A stretch of DNA of 64,000 nucleotides from Talaromyces rugulosus (lineage: Eukaryota; Ascomycota; Eurotiomycetes; Eurotiales; Trichocomaceae). Below the pieces are notes generated by a model. It was given only the letters and a program-made list of their open reading frames with translations. It made no database searches and had not been told where the DNA came from. Each line of letters begins with the position of its first letter. Position 1 is the first letter of the stretch. The stretch covers positions 2,294,001 to 2,358,000 of the forward strand of contig NC_049563.1 of the NCBI RefSeq assembly GCF_013368755.1. The letters run 5' to 3'. Shown here piece after piece: positions 12,831-29,900 of the stretch. The position numbers were made by a program, and so were the translations under genes.

Positions 12831-15800
12831 ATGGATGCACCGGATGATAGAGACATAAAGCTTCAGCGAGCATCTGCGGAGCTGTTGATAGAGTTCAAGG
12901 AGAAACTAACCCCGCTGTTATGGAAGCAAACTACTGGTGGTCAGTCCAAGCGTATAGTTCACAGGTGGTCTCAGCCTCAGAAAGAGGCTCGGCTGATTGA
13001 TATCGTAAGTTTCTATTCAGTGCAATAAAAACATTTGTGATTAACATGTTCTGTGTAGCTGGAACGATTCCAAGAATGGCCCCAGCTGCTCGATCCTCAC
13101 TTGCAAAATTTCCTGCCTCAGCTGGTTGACGCCTACCTGGCCTATTTGACTCAATATCGACATCTCTATGGCTCTAAGGAAGGTAAAGCGCCGTCTTCTA
13201 CCCGGATAGTGCCTCTCCCCAGATCTATCTGTAGAATCCTGTATACTTTCTGCAAAGTCAGGGGGTTCAAAGTAATTAGCCGCTTTCTGAACAATGAGCC
13301 GAAGTTTCTGGACATCATGCTCCGAGCGTTCATTGCCTGGGATTCTATAGTTCCGGATGATCCACAGGCTGTGTCAGGGACTGGGATCATGATCCTGCCA
13401 CTCATCTGGGAGGAACGGTATATCATGCTATTATGGTTGTCTCATCTGTTACTGGCTCCATTCGATTTGACATCCTTGTCGTCTGATGACATTGAAATTC
13501 CACATCAAGACTTGGCCATCTTAAAGTCGATTCCTCCGAAAGTTCCTAAAATTGCTCATACCATTTTGTCTATCGCGACTCAATATGTTGTTGCTGCTGG
13601 AAAGGAAAGAGAAGCAGCAACGATCCTCCTAGCTAGACTAGCTCTACGCCTGGATATGCAACGACTTGGCCTTTTGCAAACTCTTATGGACTGGGCTCTC
13701 TCTGTCCTTCAGCCACATCCCGGAAATGACACACCCCCACCTGCCTACACTTGCATTGGCGTCTTATCATTTCTCGCCAGACTGGGTGCTTCAGGCCAAG
13801 CAGAGGACCTCGAGTCAATAATTGGTAATCTATTTGACAAAATGCTTCATATTGCTCAAGCAGAGTCAGCCTTTTACACAAATATCAGATCTTCAGCTTC
13901 CGCGCGGAAAATGATCATCAAAATTTTTCGTGCTTCTGCGACTGTTGCCTTGACTCTGACAGAAAGAGGTAGCCAAAAGATATCTGAGGAGAAAGTTTCA
14001 TTCATCCTCGAGGAATCAATTGATTACTTTCTTGTAGCACTTGCTGATAAAGATATGCCCGTCAGGTTTGCGGCCAGCAAAGCTCTTGCAGTAGTGACGT
14101 TGAAACTGGATCCAGAGATGGGAGCTGACATCGTTGACGCGGTAACTGGCTCACTTGACGAGAATATCTTGTACGAGAAGAAGGATGGAACCTTAATAAC
14201 GCCGTTTGAAGCACAGGCACTGGGATTGAGTACATTGAAACGCAACCTAAGCGCTGTCGATCCACACCGCTGGCAAGGTCTGCTTCTTACTCTGGCACAT
14301 TTGTTATTTCGAAAAGCACCACCCCTCCGTCAAATGCCGGACATTTTGCAGGCTCTCATATCTGGGCTGGGTTTTGAACAACGGTCTACCACTGGAACTT
14401 CCGTTGGTACTGGCGTGCGAGATGCAGCCTGCTTCGGCCTATGGGCGGTGTCACGCAAATACACCACAAAGGAATTGCTCTCGCTTGACACGAGCTCGGT
14501 AAAAGCCCCTACAGACCAGAAAGGGGGAGATATTTTACAGATGATTGCTATTGAGCTTGTGTGTGCTGCCTGTGTAGATCCATCAGGGAACATTCGTCGC
14601 GGGGCCTCGGCTGCTTTACAAGAGTTGATCGGTCGACATCCAAACACTATTGTTGAAGGCATTCCCTTGGTCCAGGTCGTCGATTACCATGCGGTGGCTC
14701 GGCGTTCTAGGGCCATGATAGAAGTCGCGAAAGGCGCTGCTCTTCTCGATAGCGGTTACTGGAGTCCCCTCGTCAACTCTTTACTCTTTTGGAGGGGCAT
14801 CGGGTCCTCAGATCCAGAATCTCGGCGGACTGCAGCTATTGCTCTAGGAGAGCTAAGCTCGCAGCATTCCTTCAGTTCCCTTAACATAGTTCTTCAAAAC
14901 CTACAATTGCGGCTGTCAAGCATTGCACCAAAGGATATTGAAACCAAACATGGTTGTCTCCTAGCACTTGCTGCGACCATAGACGCGTTCATTCGTGAAA
15001 TCGAAATCAACCCGCAGCATGAAGATGCTCAGATAGCCAAGAAGGAAATATCAAAACTCTGGGAGATCTTTGATTCATCTCATGGGCCGACTAAAGATGA
15101 CCTTACCCAACAATCTCTCCGACCGGAGTTTACAGCTGAAGCATCATCTCGTCTTATTGCTTCTCTTGCACGTGCATCAGGGACCGTGTTACAGAATGAG
15201 ACTGTGCCCGAAGTACTTATTACCAAGGTAGTAGACGTTCTGCTACTATGTGTGTTCCGTGGCGAGGACACGGCAATTGAGGCATCATCGGAAGCTGCCT
15301 CGCAACTTTTCCGAATCGTCCCATCGTGGAAACAGGAAGAGACAATCCAAGGCTGGTTTGCGAACATTCACGCCAGTTGGAAGTCTGCGACTGGGCGTGG
15401 CCAGATTTCCGCGCTGGGCGCTGTGTTTCATCGCCTGCCTGCTGATAGCGAGATACGACAGTTTATCACCAAAGAATTGATTCTTTGCACCCGGGACGAA
15501 GAGTTTATTGAAAAGAGAGTTTCTGCTGTTAGATGCTTGTCGAACGGTGTACTGCCGCATATAGGTTTGTGTGACCTCAATTCTTTAGGAACTGGATATT
15601 AACGGGAACTATAGATATTACAAATGATATTGTTGATCTCTATGTCGGGTTTCTGACAGACTATACGACGGATCGCCGGGGAGATATTGGATCATTCATT
15701 CGCATTGAAGCAATCCAAGCCGTGCAAGCAATATTTGAGAAGAGACTGGACGACTCGCAGCAAGAACACACAGAGCGTTTATTGAGATGTCTGTGCAGGT

Positions 15801-16728
15801 TGGCCGCAGAGAAACTAGACAAAGTGCGATTTCAAGCATGGACTTGCCTGCAACACTACTGGGAGCATGCATCAGACTTGCCATTGCTTGCAAGGTTAAT
15901 ACTGCCATTTCCCCTCTCATACAAAAAAAAAAAGCTAACAACCAGGGGGAAAACCCAAACAGCAAATTTGAACATTTCAGTCAAGTTTCATCCGCACAAT
16001 ACTTTCACCAACTCCTCAAACTTCTACATCTCAAGACCCTCCGACAAGGTCTTGTACAAGGCCTGATCACATCAGCCAGTGCAGGATTAGAGGGCCTCAT
16101 CCAGTCTTCTCGCTTTGCACTGCTACACTTTATCGAAAGTCAAAATGAAGACAAGTTCGCATGGGTCGACACTTTGATTGAAGAGCTGGTAGCTATTCTT
16201 GAAGCCAACCTTTCGGATGACCGATATGCGATTCCGGCAATGGAAGTCGCTTCTTTCCTACTAGATACATATGTATCTGGCTCAGGTCTTGAGCTAAAGA
16301 AAACGAGGTTTGTTCGTCCCCCTTGAATAAAAGAGCGAGAGGCTAAATTTTGATTTTGTTCCAGCCTAAGAAAGCTATTCATTCTCGTGCAAAAAGCCCA
16401 CTTCAAATCATCTAATATCCCCCGTATGGAGACAGCTGTCAAAATATATTCGGCTCTTTCACGTATACCGACGCTACAAGTCGAGGTATTTAAAAAGATG
16501 ACATCGATGCTGCTACATCCATATCCAAAGGTGAGAGATGTCTTGCCATTACATATCTATATAAACGAAGGAAGAAATACTGATTGCGTACAGGTCCGCA
16601 TCGCTGTCTCCGACTCGCTATATACAGAGACAAAATCCGATCTGATCAGGGATGAAGACTGGACGGCACCGCCAAAGCAATTCAAAATTACGGTTGAGAG
16701 GCTACGAGAAGAATTAAAAGTAAATTAG
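12831..16728 (+). CDS. Tubulin-folding cofactor D (TBCD / Cin1 / Alp1)
   Basis: Captures beta-tubulin and takes part in assembly and recycling of the alpha/beta-tubulin dimer. The protein is a long chain of HEAT/ARM-type helices; family signatures include the N-terminal LERFQEWPQLLDPHL, the block KVRGFKVISRFLNNE, the VRFAASKALAVVTLKL repeat and a C-terminal cofactor D domain (ISSAQYFHQLLKLL-type sequence after intron 3, then RIPTLQVEVFKKM). Introns: 13005-13058, 15565-15614, 15895-15980, 16308-16364 and 16531-16593. Exons sum to 3588 nt, 1195 aa, the usual size. The ATG at 12831 is the first in frame. Confidence 0.93.
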
Positions 16729-17209
16729 CTTGGGATATACTATTTCTATTGCATGAAGTGTCATATATGTACAACGTTGAATTGGTTGCCAGTGCTGCTG
16801 AATGATGCCACATGCAATCTATTGATACGTGTATTCAACACCTGGAATATTGAACTAGTCCAGTTATCCACACAGCTCACGGCCTGACTATAGGGTCGCT
16901 TATGCCCCAACATTTAAAATGAGAAAGACACATCTCAGCAGTGATTTATAAAGAAGATCAAATATAATATTCCCCTGAATGTTTGCAACTATAACCGATC
17001 AAACGTTCATTTTTTCATGAAACATATAAATAAAAAATATAACAAGTCAAATAATACTCCAAAAACACAGAAAACCACATCATCGTTTTATTAGGACCCC
17101 ATGAGAGGAATTGCAAGTATAGAAAAGGACCAGTAAAAAAAAGAAGAAGAAGAAAAGAAGAGGGCATATCGAACCATCAACTCGTTTACACCGTACGAAG
17201 AGGGAAATA
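16729..17209. other. Convergent 3' region (cofactor D / pkcA)
   Basis: About 480 bp, AT-rich, between two stop codons facing each other. It includes a purine-rich AAAAAAGAAGAAGAAGAAAAG run near 17137-17160. Presumed 3' UTRs; no coding evidence. Confidence 0.5.
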
Positions 17210-20876
<3,667 letters not shown>

Positions 20877-22626
20877 GTTGGCGAGGAGGGAGTGGAAAGG
20901 TGGCGTGAAGAAATTGCGCTGGGCAGCTCGTCACAAAAGCGCGCAGCCGACGCACAGCGACAGTTGATGCTTGCGTGGTGCAGTGACCTAGTAGGATAGG
21001 GGTTGTGTGTGTGTGTGTCGAGGATTCAGGCACGCACGCACACAAACAACACTGAGGGGTGCCGCAGCGGGGGAGGTACGGGAGGGACGTTGATAGGGAC
21101 TCGCTGTCTGAAGAAAGCACACACAGATTAGTCGTCTGCAGCGGCGGTCGCATGGAAAAATCTGCTGCATAAAAAAACTTCCCTCTTGGGTAGGCAGGCA
21201 TGTGAAGAGTCGGCAAAAAAATGGGCAGCGGAGAGGGGTTTTGTTTTGCTTGCTTACTGCGGTGGTGTTTACTCGGATGATGTAGGGTGTCCAGCAGCAA
21301 ACATTCGCATCAGGACGTCGACGTCAGGCAAGAAAAATAGCAACGGTAATAATAAGACAAGGCAGCCAAGCAAGGCAACACAAAAAGAAGATCACTATAT
21401 GTGCAACGCCCGGCAAAACGGCTCAGCCACGGTATCGGCGAGGACAAGGAGACTGTGGCCGTGACGGCGATGACAGGCTGTGGCTGTGAAAGTGGATCGC
21501 GGCGGGGGAGTCTTTTTGATCCAGCGCGACAACGGCGTCTCGTTGGTTCCTGCTCGCTTCCTCAGTTGGGACAAGTGGGCGGTCGAGGGCGCAATGACGG
21601 TGGGAGCAAAGCGAGAGCGAGAGCAAGCGTAGAGAGTTGAGGGTTGATGGTTGGCGGTTTCCGCCATCCGCCAGAAAGAGGGGAAGGAAGAGCCGGAGCC
21701 GCAGTGCTTGTTCCCCACCACCAACAACAATAACAGAGAAGAAGAAGAATATATTTGATGTCACTGGTTTTATTTCAGTCTGAAGAATAGCAATTTTGAA
21801 GAAAAAAATAAAATAAAGAAATAATAAAAAAAAATATCGGCCGCCGTGTCCAAATCCTCAGCAGTGGCTGACCGACCCTACACGCGCTCACATGCCGCTG
21901 GCCACTGGAATTCCTCGTGATCCAGGCTTCGAGATGCGTTCTGCAAGGCGCCACGTCCATTCTCTAGATCTAGCACTTTTGCAGAACACCGAAAGAACAG
22001 AAAAAAGGCAGAAGAATGCCACATTTCTTCTGTCCCACCGTGCCGAGTCTCTTCTTATCATTCGTATTCTCCGGGATAGAATGTTCATCAAATTCATATT
22101 GGATGATTAGTTTGTAGACTAATTGGCAGGCTCCTCGTGTGCCAGATACTGCTACATATCAGATGTAGGCGTGGCCTACCTGGAACCCAGCACAAATACA
22201 CAAATACATAAATACACAAATGCATCATTTCGTCGAATGTGGAAGGTGGTCATGAAGCCGAAGACCACGTGACGTAGCCATTGCCTGCGCCTTCCTATAT
22301 TCAACTTGTTGAGCATCACTGGTTCTGTCCGGCTTTAATACAGAATCTATCACCAAACATCATCCCCAAAGCTTGGTTGTTAGCGACAAGGCCGGCTAGT
22401 CTACAGGCCCTTTCAGCCCTATCAAAGTATAGCCAAGATGGTTGTTCTCTTCACACCAACATTGGGAGACCCAGAAGTAGATGGTTTACTTGAGATTAAT
22501 CGTTAATACAGAAATGGGTACGATTGACTGCCACTGGCTTCTTTACGTACAATCTTACGCACGCTTTGTCGGAATCTGCAGCACTCTCTGCTTGATCGAT
22601 TTCTCTTTTCATTACACATACCGAAT
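20877..22626. other. Long pkcA upstream region / intergenic
   Basis: About 1.75 kb between pkcA (leaving leftwards) and the 3' end of an MFS gene. It contains a TG dinucleotide run at 21004-21018, CT/GA-rich tracts and several short overlapping ORFs on both strands (to 113 codons) of low complexity that I do not consider genes. A long 5' leader and promoter for pkcA would fit. A CACGTG element is at 22266-22271. Confidence 0.5.
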
Positions 22627-24096
22627 CTAATCTGATCGTTTCACGGTCTTGGGCAAGCAAGCCCAGGCAACAAGCATCACACCGTACAGTCCCAGACAGA
22701 TAGGATGCAAGACCACCGTTCCGAACTTCTGAGCCAGCAAACCAGTAATCAGGGGCGCCACCGCGCCGCCGCTGCTCCCCATTGCACTAATGAAGCCCAG
22801 GCTTGTCGTTTGAATGTCTCGCGGGAGAAGTCGGTTAAACACCACGGTGGCACACGGATAGACGGGCCCGAGCAGCAGGCCCAGAACCGAGACCACGACG
22901 GCTTCTCCGATGATATTGGGGATCAGCCACGACATGATCTGAAAGCCGATGACCCCAGCGACCAGCACAAACACCGATAGCTTCTCCCCAACCCTGCGTG
23001 CTATAGGAGACAAGAGGAACCGACCAAGGGTAATCCCGGCCCAGAAGCCCGCGCTGACATACCCAACATGGGCAGGGTCTCCATCGCGATATTTGATCAG
23101 ATAGGAAACAATCCAGCCCGAAATAGAAACCTCGGCACCCTGGTACGCAAAGATAAAGAGGGCACCGAGGAGCGTTGCCTTTGCTTTTAAGGCTTTTGTT
23201 ACGAACCCTTTCTTTTTGGTTGCAGTGTTGGCTGCAGACACAGTAGCAACTGGAGCAGGCCCATGCAAATCCTTTTCAAACCCGCCGAACGCCCACCCGG
23301 CAAATGGCAGGTTGAAAGCGGCCAACGCTAGAGTGATGAAGAAAAAGTACGACCAATGAATGCCGTGAGATGCCATGGCGGTTGCGATCAAGGGCGCTAT
23401 CGTGCCTCCAATCCCATAAGATCCGTGCCCGACACCCAGAAGCTCGGTTCCATTTGCCAGATTGGCTAAAAAAACATTGTTCAAAGCAAGATTTATGGCG
23501 ATGCCGAGGCCGAGCAAGAAATAACTCACAACAACCGCCGGGAAAGGGGTTTTGCAAGCAACGATGAGGAAACCGGCGACCAAGACAATCTGGCAGAAAA
23601 TGGCAGTTTTCGAGCGGCCATACCGAGTGGCGAGGAGATGCACCAAGGGAGCCGCCAGAAGAAAACCGGCCGCATTGGAAACGAAGATCAAGGAGACAAT
23701 GGCATAACCGATGTTGTAGTCGGTCTCCATGTATGGAATCAAAGCACCGGGCGCGCTGTCGTTCATGCCATTAGCTAGGAACATTAAGCATGCACTGGCG
23801 AAGCGCCATCTGTTTCTAGGTGGGTTTGAAAGACTCGGCACTAGCTCTGCTGTCGCAGGCTCAAAGTGTTCGACATTTGGAGACCGCGGGGCCGATGGGC
23901 TCCCCTCTAGATCAGGCTGGGGCTGTGAAGCCCTAGACGGCTCTTGGACCTCGCCTACTCGAGGCGATTTACTCCGGTGCAGCTGATGCAATTCATATTC
24001 TGATGGCCGCCGTGTGGTGTCTGGAATAGCTGTAGCTGGGAACAAGGCCGTCTGGGAGCTCTCGACGTCAAACAGGGCAGCTAAATGTGCAGCCAT
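22627..24096 (-). CDS. Major facilitator superfamily transporter
   Basis: Single-exon membrane transporter of 489 aa. An N-terminal cytosolic tail of about 95 residues (Ser/Pro/Glu-rich) is followed by roughly twelve hydrophobic segments. The first has NGMNDSAPGALIPYMETDY, and the loop after TM2-3 has the MFS-A-like LLATRYGRSKTA. A cytosolic loop with KKKGFVTKALKAK sits between the two six-helix halves. The layout resembles the fungal fucose-permease/BSC6-like group. The substrate cannot be inferred. The start is the first ATG of the frame; a 5' upstream in-frame ATG is not seen. No neighbour suggests a pathway. Confidence 0.85.
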   Translation of the reverse strand: MAAHLAALFDVESSQTALFPATAIPDTTRRPSEYELHQLHRSKSPRVGEVQEPSRASQPQPDLEGSPSAPRSPNVEHFEPATAELVPSLSNPPRNRWRFASACLMFLANGMNDSAPGALIPYMETDYNIGYAIVSLIFVSNAAGFLLAAPLVHLLATRYGRSKTAIFCQIVLVAGFLIVACKTPFPAVVVSYFLLGLGIAINLALNNVFLANLANGTELLGVGHGSYGIGGTIAPLIATAMASHGIHWSYFFFITLALAAFNLPFAGWAFGGFEKDLHGPAPVATVSAANTATKKKGFVTKALKAKATLLGALFIFAYQGAEVSISGWIVSYLIKYRDGDPAHVGYVSAGFWAGITLGRFLLSPIARRVGEKLSVFVLVAGVIGFQIMSWLIPNIIGEAVVVSVLGLLLGPVYPCATVVFNRLLPRDIQTTSLGFISAMGSSGGAVAPLITGLLAQKFGTVVLHPICLGLYGVMLVAWACLPKTVKRSD

Positions 24097-25543
24097 GGCG
24101 GGCAGGCTTGTTCGCAGAGGCGTATTCTACAAAACTCGAGAAAACCCCATTGAGGTTCTGTTCAGTTTCTTTATGTCTGGGGAAAACTGGAGAACTGACT
24201 AACTGGCGGTGGGTGATGCGTGCAGGTATAGATGACAAATCGGGCGATTATCAGTTCCGTGCGCCGACGAATGCGGAAGTTTCCCGCCTTGCGCGTGAGT
24301 TTCCTAAGTCGGGTTTATTATAATTTTGATAATATATTGGTTAGATAATAATTCGAGCGATTGGCCATCAACCATATTCTGGCGATTGGTTGGGATGTCG
24401 GGAAACCTACCGAGTCTATTAGAAGTAAACGGCTATGCGGGTATAATACCATAGCTTAACAGGCTGAATAGGCTGAACTTGGAAGTGTTTTGACTTGACG
24501 AGAATTTGAACCAGTAGGCATCACCTCCTGCCACTGTAAACATTTTAATTTTAATTTAGATAAGCCTGGCATATGCACTTTATAAACTAAGCCTAAAGGA
24601 ATTGACAAGTTTTTAAACTTCTTTTTTTTATTGGTTTTGTAATTAATATCAAGAGGTATGTTATACTGACAGTTGTAGTAAAAGACCTTCGGTCTCTTGG
24701 GTAGTCAATCTATGGTGTATCGCAGGCACCAACATGTTATAACGGAGCCGACGTTTTTTGAAGTCTTGGAAAGATACCCCCGAGGCGTTAAGGATCTTTG
24801 TAAGGCACTAGTGGCATTCAAGAAGCTCCTGGCTTGGCCAATTCCACTCGTTCGCTGGGTCCTGGTTCTTGAATTCGGCTTGTGGGATGATATGTCGCCT
24901 GTAGCTTGCAGTAATTCGGTTAAAGATCTCAATATCATACACATTTTCGCTCTCCTATTAATATAGCTTGTTAGTAGGAAGAATAAAATAAAGGTTTTGC
25001 GAACTATAGCACAATCACTGTTGGCTTAAATGCAAGATGGAGTTGCCCAAATTGCGTATGTATGTATCCAATCTCGAAGTAATACTATTTCTCAAGTCAT
25101 TGATATTCTCAGCTTGAAATCTCATCTGTTCAATGGCTGGGAAGCGCCGAGATAGCACCTCCCATGAGGCACTAATGTTATCTTTTTTATCCTAGTCTCT
25201 GTTAGTACGTATTTATAAACCTATTGATCAATGTTATATTACTGATCTTGTGTTCCATGTTGCATAAGCGAATGGGATAATGTGTGCCCCCTGCGTCCGT
25301 CCACTTTCAAGCTCTGCTGGAGAACCAAGCATTTCGAAATATGCATCATCTATATCACCTGTAATGTCAACTACCTTTTATTTCATGTCTCCCTCGGAAG
25401 ATGTTGTTCTTGTTTCACTTTACCCTTCAGCTGCCCTTTCTTCCTCAATCTCTCTGTGAAGGCTTTCCCTACTTCTAATACTTCTCCATGAGAAGACATT
25501 GTTGGGGCATGTATACCATAGATTGATTACCCAAGGAATCTTG

Positions 25544-25565
25544 GGTCTTTTGGTGTAGCTGTCAA
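25544..25565 (+). repeat. 22-bp direct repeat, copy 1
   Basis: Begins GGTCTTTTGGTGTAGCTG and ends TCAA; identical to 25709-25730, 165 bp apart. Both copies encode SFGVAV in one frame. Confidence 0.7.
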
Positions 25566-25708
25566 CATAAAACAACCATACTGGTATGTTCCCTTTCCTC
25601 CCCGTGTTTTCATTTTTGACCACGGATTTCTAAATATCATACAATACCGGAAAATTTGCAGGTGATATTTCAACAACGACGGTGACAATATCGACACTAT
25701 TGACCTTT

Positions 25709-25730
25709 GGTCTTTTGGTGTAGCTGTCAA
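25709..25730 (+). repeat. 22-bp direct repeat, copy 2
   Basis: Second copy. Here the surrounding frame reads DTIDLWSFGVAVN, which looks like kinase subdomain IX; the frame stops a few codons later. Confidence 0.7.
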
Positions 25731-26937
25731 TAGAACGGGACGTTAGATGATGACTCATTATTTCTGTTCAGATGTTGAAAATGTGATTTATTAGGAACAT
25801 GAGTTGAAAGTCCTAGTCCTTGAGGACAATGCGAGAAGAAATATTTTCTTAGCAAAAACATCCCAAACCTTCTTGGAAGCGGCAAAATATCAGGGACTGC
25901 TACGTCATTGTGTACAATATAGAGACACAACTGCTAAAAGTTGTGGCTATGGGAAGCTCAATTTACCAAGTCTTTAGCCTGTTCCTGGACATAACCATAG
26001 ATGCATTGCACTACTTTAAAAAAGTAAATGCCTCTTATATCATCTAGGGCACGCGATAATATGCTTAGAGCGTGATGATATCCGACTTCCCTCAATTCTA
26101 GGATCCAGCTCTAGATATCATTATTAGACTAATAGCAAGCTACTGCTACAGGAGGTAAAATCCCATATAAACTATGATACCACGGTCATAGCTGACGCTA
26201 ACGTTGATACCAGTGCGAAGTGTAGGGTAATAAGGACTGACCGAACTGCCTAAGGCTTTTTGGTCAGTGGTTAACATGCTGAGACGACGTTCTCCAAAAC
26301 TTGATCGATAACATAATATATGCACTTGAGACTAAAATATATGATCAAAGACTACTACTATTGGTTCGGTAGACTCGGTTATCCCAAAGAGTTAATTTAC
26401 TCCGACAATACAGAGCCATGCCTTATCTGGCAGATGTGTATGCTTTCAAGTTCATTTTCTACCTACATTCACTTGGCTCACTTCTGATGCCGTAGGCCCA
26501 CAAATTTATGCTTGAAGGTATCTGACTTGCATGTCTACCTAGTCTTTGTGCCTTTGTGTTGTTGGTTGGATTGGAGCAACCTTGTTATATCTGCCGTCAG
26601 CAGCTGACACATTTTCATGTCAGCCAGCCTGTGAAATAGCGAACGGAAGCATATGTTAAAGCTACATCAAGTTAATAATGGCATCTCCCATTCTTGTACA
26701 ATTCTTCTTCTACATAGAGACTAGGGAACCCGCCCTTGGACCCCATAAATACTAGCTGTCGTGAAGACAGAATCCCCAGCGTAAGCAGTTGGCTATGGCT
26801 TCTCCATACAAAGTCGTCTGGTTATTTAATACGTACTTACATTCTGTAGCAGGTGATGGCTGTCAGTGGCTTAAAGATATTCCACCATCCAACACAAATC
26901 CCTCACGAGACGGGATCCTATTATCCTGCCCTCGTAT

Positions 26938-29900
26938 CTAAACCTTTGCCCATCTCAGAAGCACCGCCGCAGCAACTACAGGCAGAACACTAACCAACTC
27001 ACCCAAGCCTGCAAACTGTGGGGGAATCCTAGCATCCACAAATGCCCCCGCACCAAGCAAGATTGCGAACAAGTTATACACAAAGCTCCACCCAAAATTG
27101 AACTTGATTCTCTGTACCGCTTTCTCGCTGATGTCGATCATCGTCAGGATACTAATAAGGTTGGGACGCATGAGCACGACATCCGCAGCGGATTTGGCAA
27201 CGTCGCTGCCGGTTTCTTGGTTCATGTGTACGCCGACTGTGGAGGTGGCGAGCGCGATAGCGTCATTTGTGCCGTCGCCGATGAAGATGGTTGTTGGTTT
27301 CTTCTTCTTCAGGTGTGCTGATTGATGAGGCGGGGTGACAAGGGTTTGGATGTAAGATTGCTTGTCGGCTGGTGTGCAGCGAGAGCGGATATTCTCAGTT
27401 GCAATGCCGAGGTCTCTTGCAATGGAGTGAACGGGACCGTCGTCGTCGCCTGAGAGGAGGTGAACGGATACATCGCGTTCCTGGAGCTTGGTCACGGTTT
27501 CAAGGGCGTCGGGGCGGAGCGAGTCTTCTAAGCCAAAGACGGCCACAAGGGCGTCGTTGATTGTGAAGCAGAATGCAGTGTAGCCTCGTTCAAGGACGGT
27601 TTGGACTTGTACATTGGACGAGAGGTTGAGCCACCGGGAGTTTCCTGCGCGGAGGATGAGGCCTGGTGCAGAGCCTTCTACGCCTTTGCCCGTCAGAACC
27701 TTTGTACCAGTGACAGCAGACGCTGATATGCCTCTGGCTTTGAGATGTGCGGCCACGGCGGCGGAAATTGGGTGTTTGTTACTCCCAATTAGACCGATGA
27801 GTAGGGACATGGAATCCTCCGTGTTTTTAGCTATATGCTCAGCTGCAACCGTGAGTTTGCCTTGGGTCAGAGTTCCGGTCTTGTCGAAAACAACATGGGA
27901 AGTCTTGTATGCCACCTCGATGCTGTCGGCGGACTTGAAGATAATGCCTCGCTCGGCAGCAACACCACTGGCTATGACGATTACCATGGGTACTGCCAGG
28001 CCGATAGCACATGGGCAAGAGACAATAAGCACAGTGATAGCATATGTTATTGCCTCTATAGTAGCTCGAGATCCAGACTGGTTTCGCACCACAGTCCCGA
28101 CAGCAATCCAGATCACAAACGTGATGATAGCCAGAGCGACTACAACAGGTACAAAGTAGCTCGCCACTCGGTCCGCCATATTTTGCATCTTCGGCTTGGA
28201 TAGTTTTGCTTGATCGACCAACCTTGCAACGACAGAGATCGTATTATCACCAGGAAGACAGGCTAGTTTGACAATCAGCGTCCCAGAAACATTTACAGAT
28301 CCTGCAACGACGGCGGATTTAGAGGACTTGACTACTGGAATTGACTCTCCGGTAATCATTGACTCGTCAACCTCAGATGCTCCTCTGATAACAGTCCCAT
28401 CGGTTGGGATCTTGGAGTCTGGAATAACCTTGAAGATGTCTCCATACTGAAGGAGTCGGACATCGATCTCATTTTCATTGGCCCCAGATTCATCCACTAG
28501 AATTGCAGTAGGCGTCTGTAGTGACCGGAGCGAAATGGATTCGACGGCTTTCTGACGAGCGAGTGCAGCAACATAGCGACCAACCATGATCAAAGTGACG
28601 AGCAAAGTGCTAGTCTCGAAAAATTCACCAGTGGCTAGTGGACGGCCCGCAACAAGGTATCCAAAGGAGACTACAGAAAAAATGTAGGCAGCGCTCGTAC
28701 TCAGAACAATGAGCAGGTCCATCTCAACGATCCTGGAGAAAACCAACGCTTTTAATGCCTTCGGGTAGAACGGGCCTGCAATGACGACCTGGATAATCGT
28801 TGCCAATGCCAAAGACGCAGAGCCATACGCAATTGCCCTCTCCGGAAGAGGAGCCCAAGCAAGGACTAAGACTGGTACTGTCATTACAATGGACATAATA
28901 GTCATGTATCCCATGTGGCGCACATGCTTGTTTCCAGCCACAAGAGCAGGATCAGCCCGAGGAGCAGCCAGACGAAGGGGTCTACCCCAGCCGTGCTCCA
29001 GCAGATCTCTTGCCCCGATGATCTTTGCATCAAAAGCTACATTCACGGTTTGCTCATCCAAAAGAGTCATCTCAGTCACGCCATGAGGCCATTCTTGCTT
29101 CATGAACTCGGAGGCATTAGGGACGACAATATCCACGCCCGAAGCCTGGTCCGTGAACCTTGCATACTTGAACTCGGTAGTCTTCTCCAAGTGCCTAAAC
29201 ACTTCATCAAATGAGTGAATGCCGATGTTGAGGTCGAATTCTGCCCGCGAGAGCACCAAGCTGGTTTTGAGGTTCTGGACTGACTGCAGTGTGCCCAAAG
29301 TACGCTTAAGCTTGGTTTCGCATCCGGTGCAGGTCATTCCAGATATGCTCAAAATGACATGTTCCTTGATCGCAATGCCCTTTTCGAGGTCAGGGATAGC
29401 GGTGCCCGGAATGACCTCCGTGAGGCCATTAGACATGTCCTTGGCGACGGCACATGCAGAAAGAGGAGGTTTACTGGGACAGCAGCCGCCGCCACAATTT
29501 TCTTTTTCAGAAGACGAAAATTGCTCGGTAGTTGAAGACTCATTGATCTTTGGTTTACCACAGCAGTTCGTAGTGCCGCTGCACGCACCCTTCGTAGCAG
29601 AAGTTTGCAGCTCAACGACTGCGGACGTCTCAGGTGTACTGCAACAGCTCCTAGAGTTGACAGCCTTCCCCCTTTCAGTGCCCCGGCATGCCTGTCCTTT
29701 TCCCTTCGGGCTTGGGCTACAGCATTTATCTAACCGCGTATTGATAATACCCCTTTCGCAGGAAGAGTCAAGAGAAGAACGCAGAATACTCCGGAAAGAC
29801 TCCGTCGAGCGACGCTCATTACCAACCGAAGATCCTCTCAGCGGTGCACAACAGGATTCTTGCCCAAGGGTTATCAAAGCGCGGCAAATACAACCCAGAG

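Larger units (their letters stand above)
24097..26937. other. Gene-poor AT-rich gap with decayed sequence
   Basis: 2.8 kb without a convincing gene. It contains short ORFs of up to 89 codons, a 22-bp direct repeat (25544-25565 and 25709-25730), and between about 25,770 and 25,970 a plus-strand frame of some 65 codons with only one stop (HELKVLVLEDNARR). Composition and broken frames suggest degenerate transposon or gene remnants, but I recognise no element ends. The first 200 bp is the MFS promoter. Confidence 0.5.

Noticed and set aside
21395..21764. Overlapping minus-strand ORFs of 111 and 113 codons upstream of pkcA
   Set aside because: Low-complexity Ser/Arg/Pro text in two frames of the same DNA without recognisable domains; more likely leader or promoter sequence.
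24480..24530. Possible tRNA T-arm (GGTTCAAATTC on the minus strand)
   Set aside because: The flanking bases do not form a T stem and no anticodon arm can be placed.
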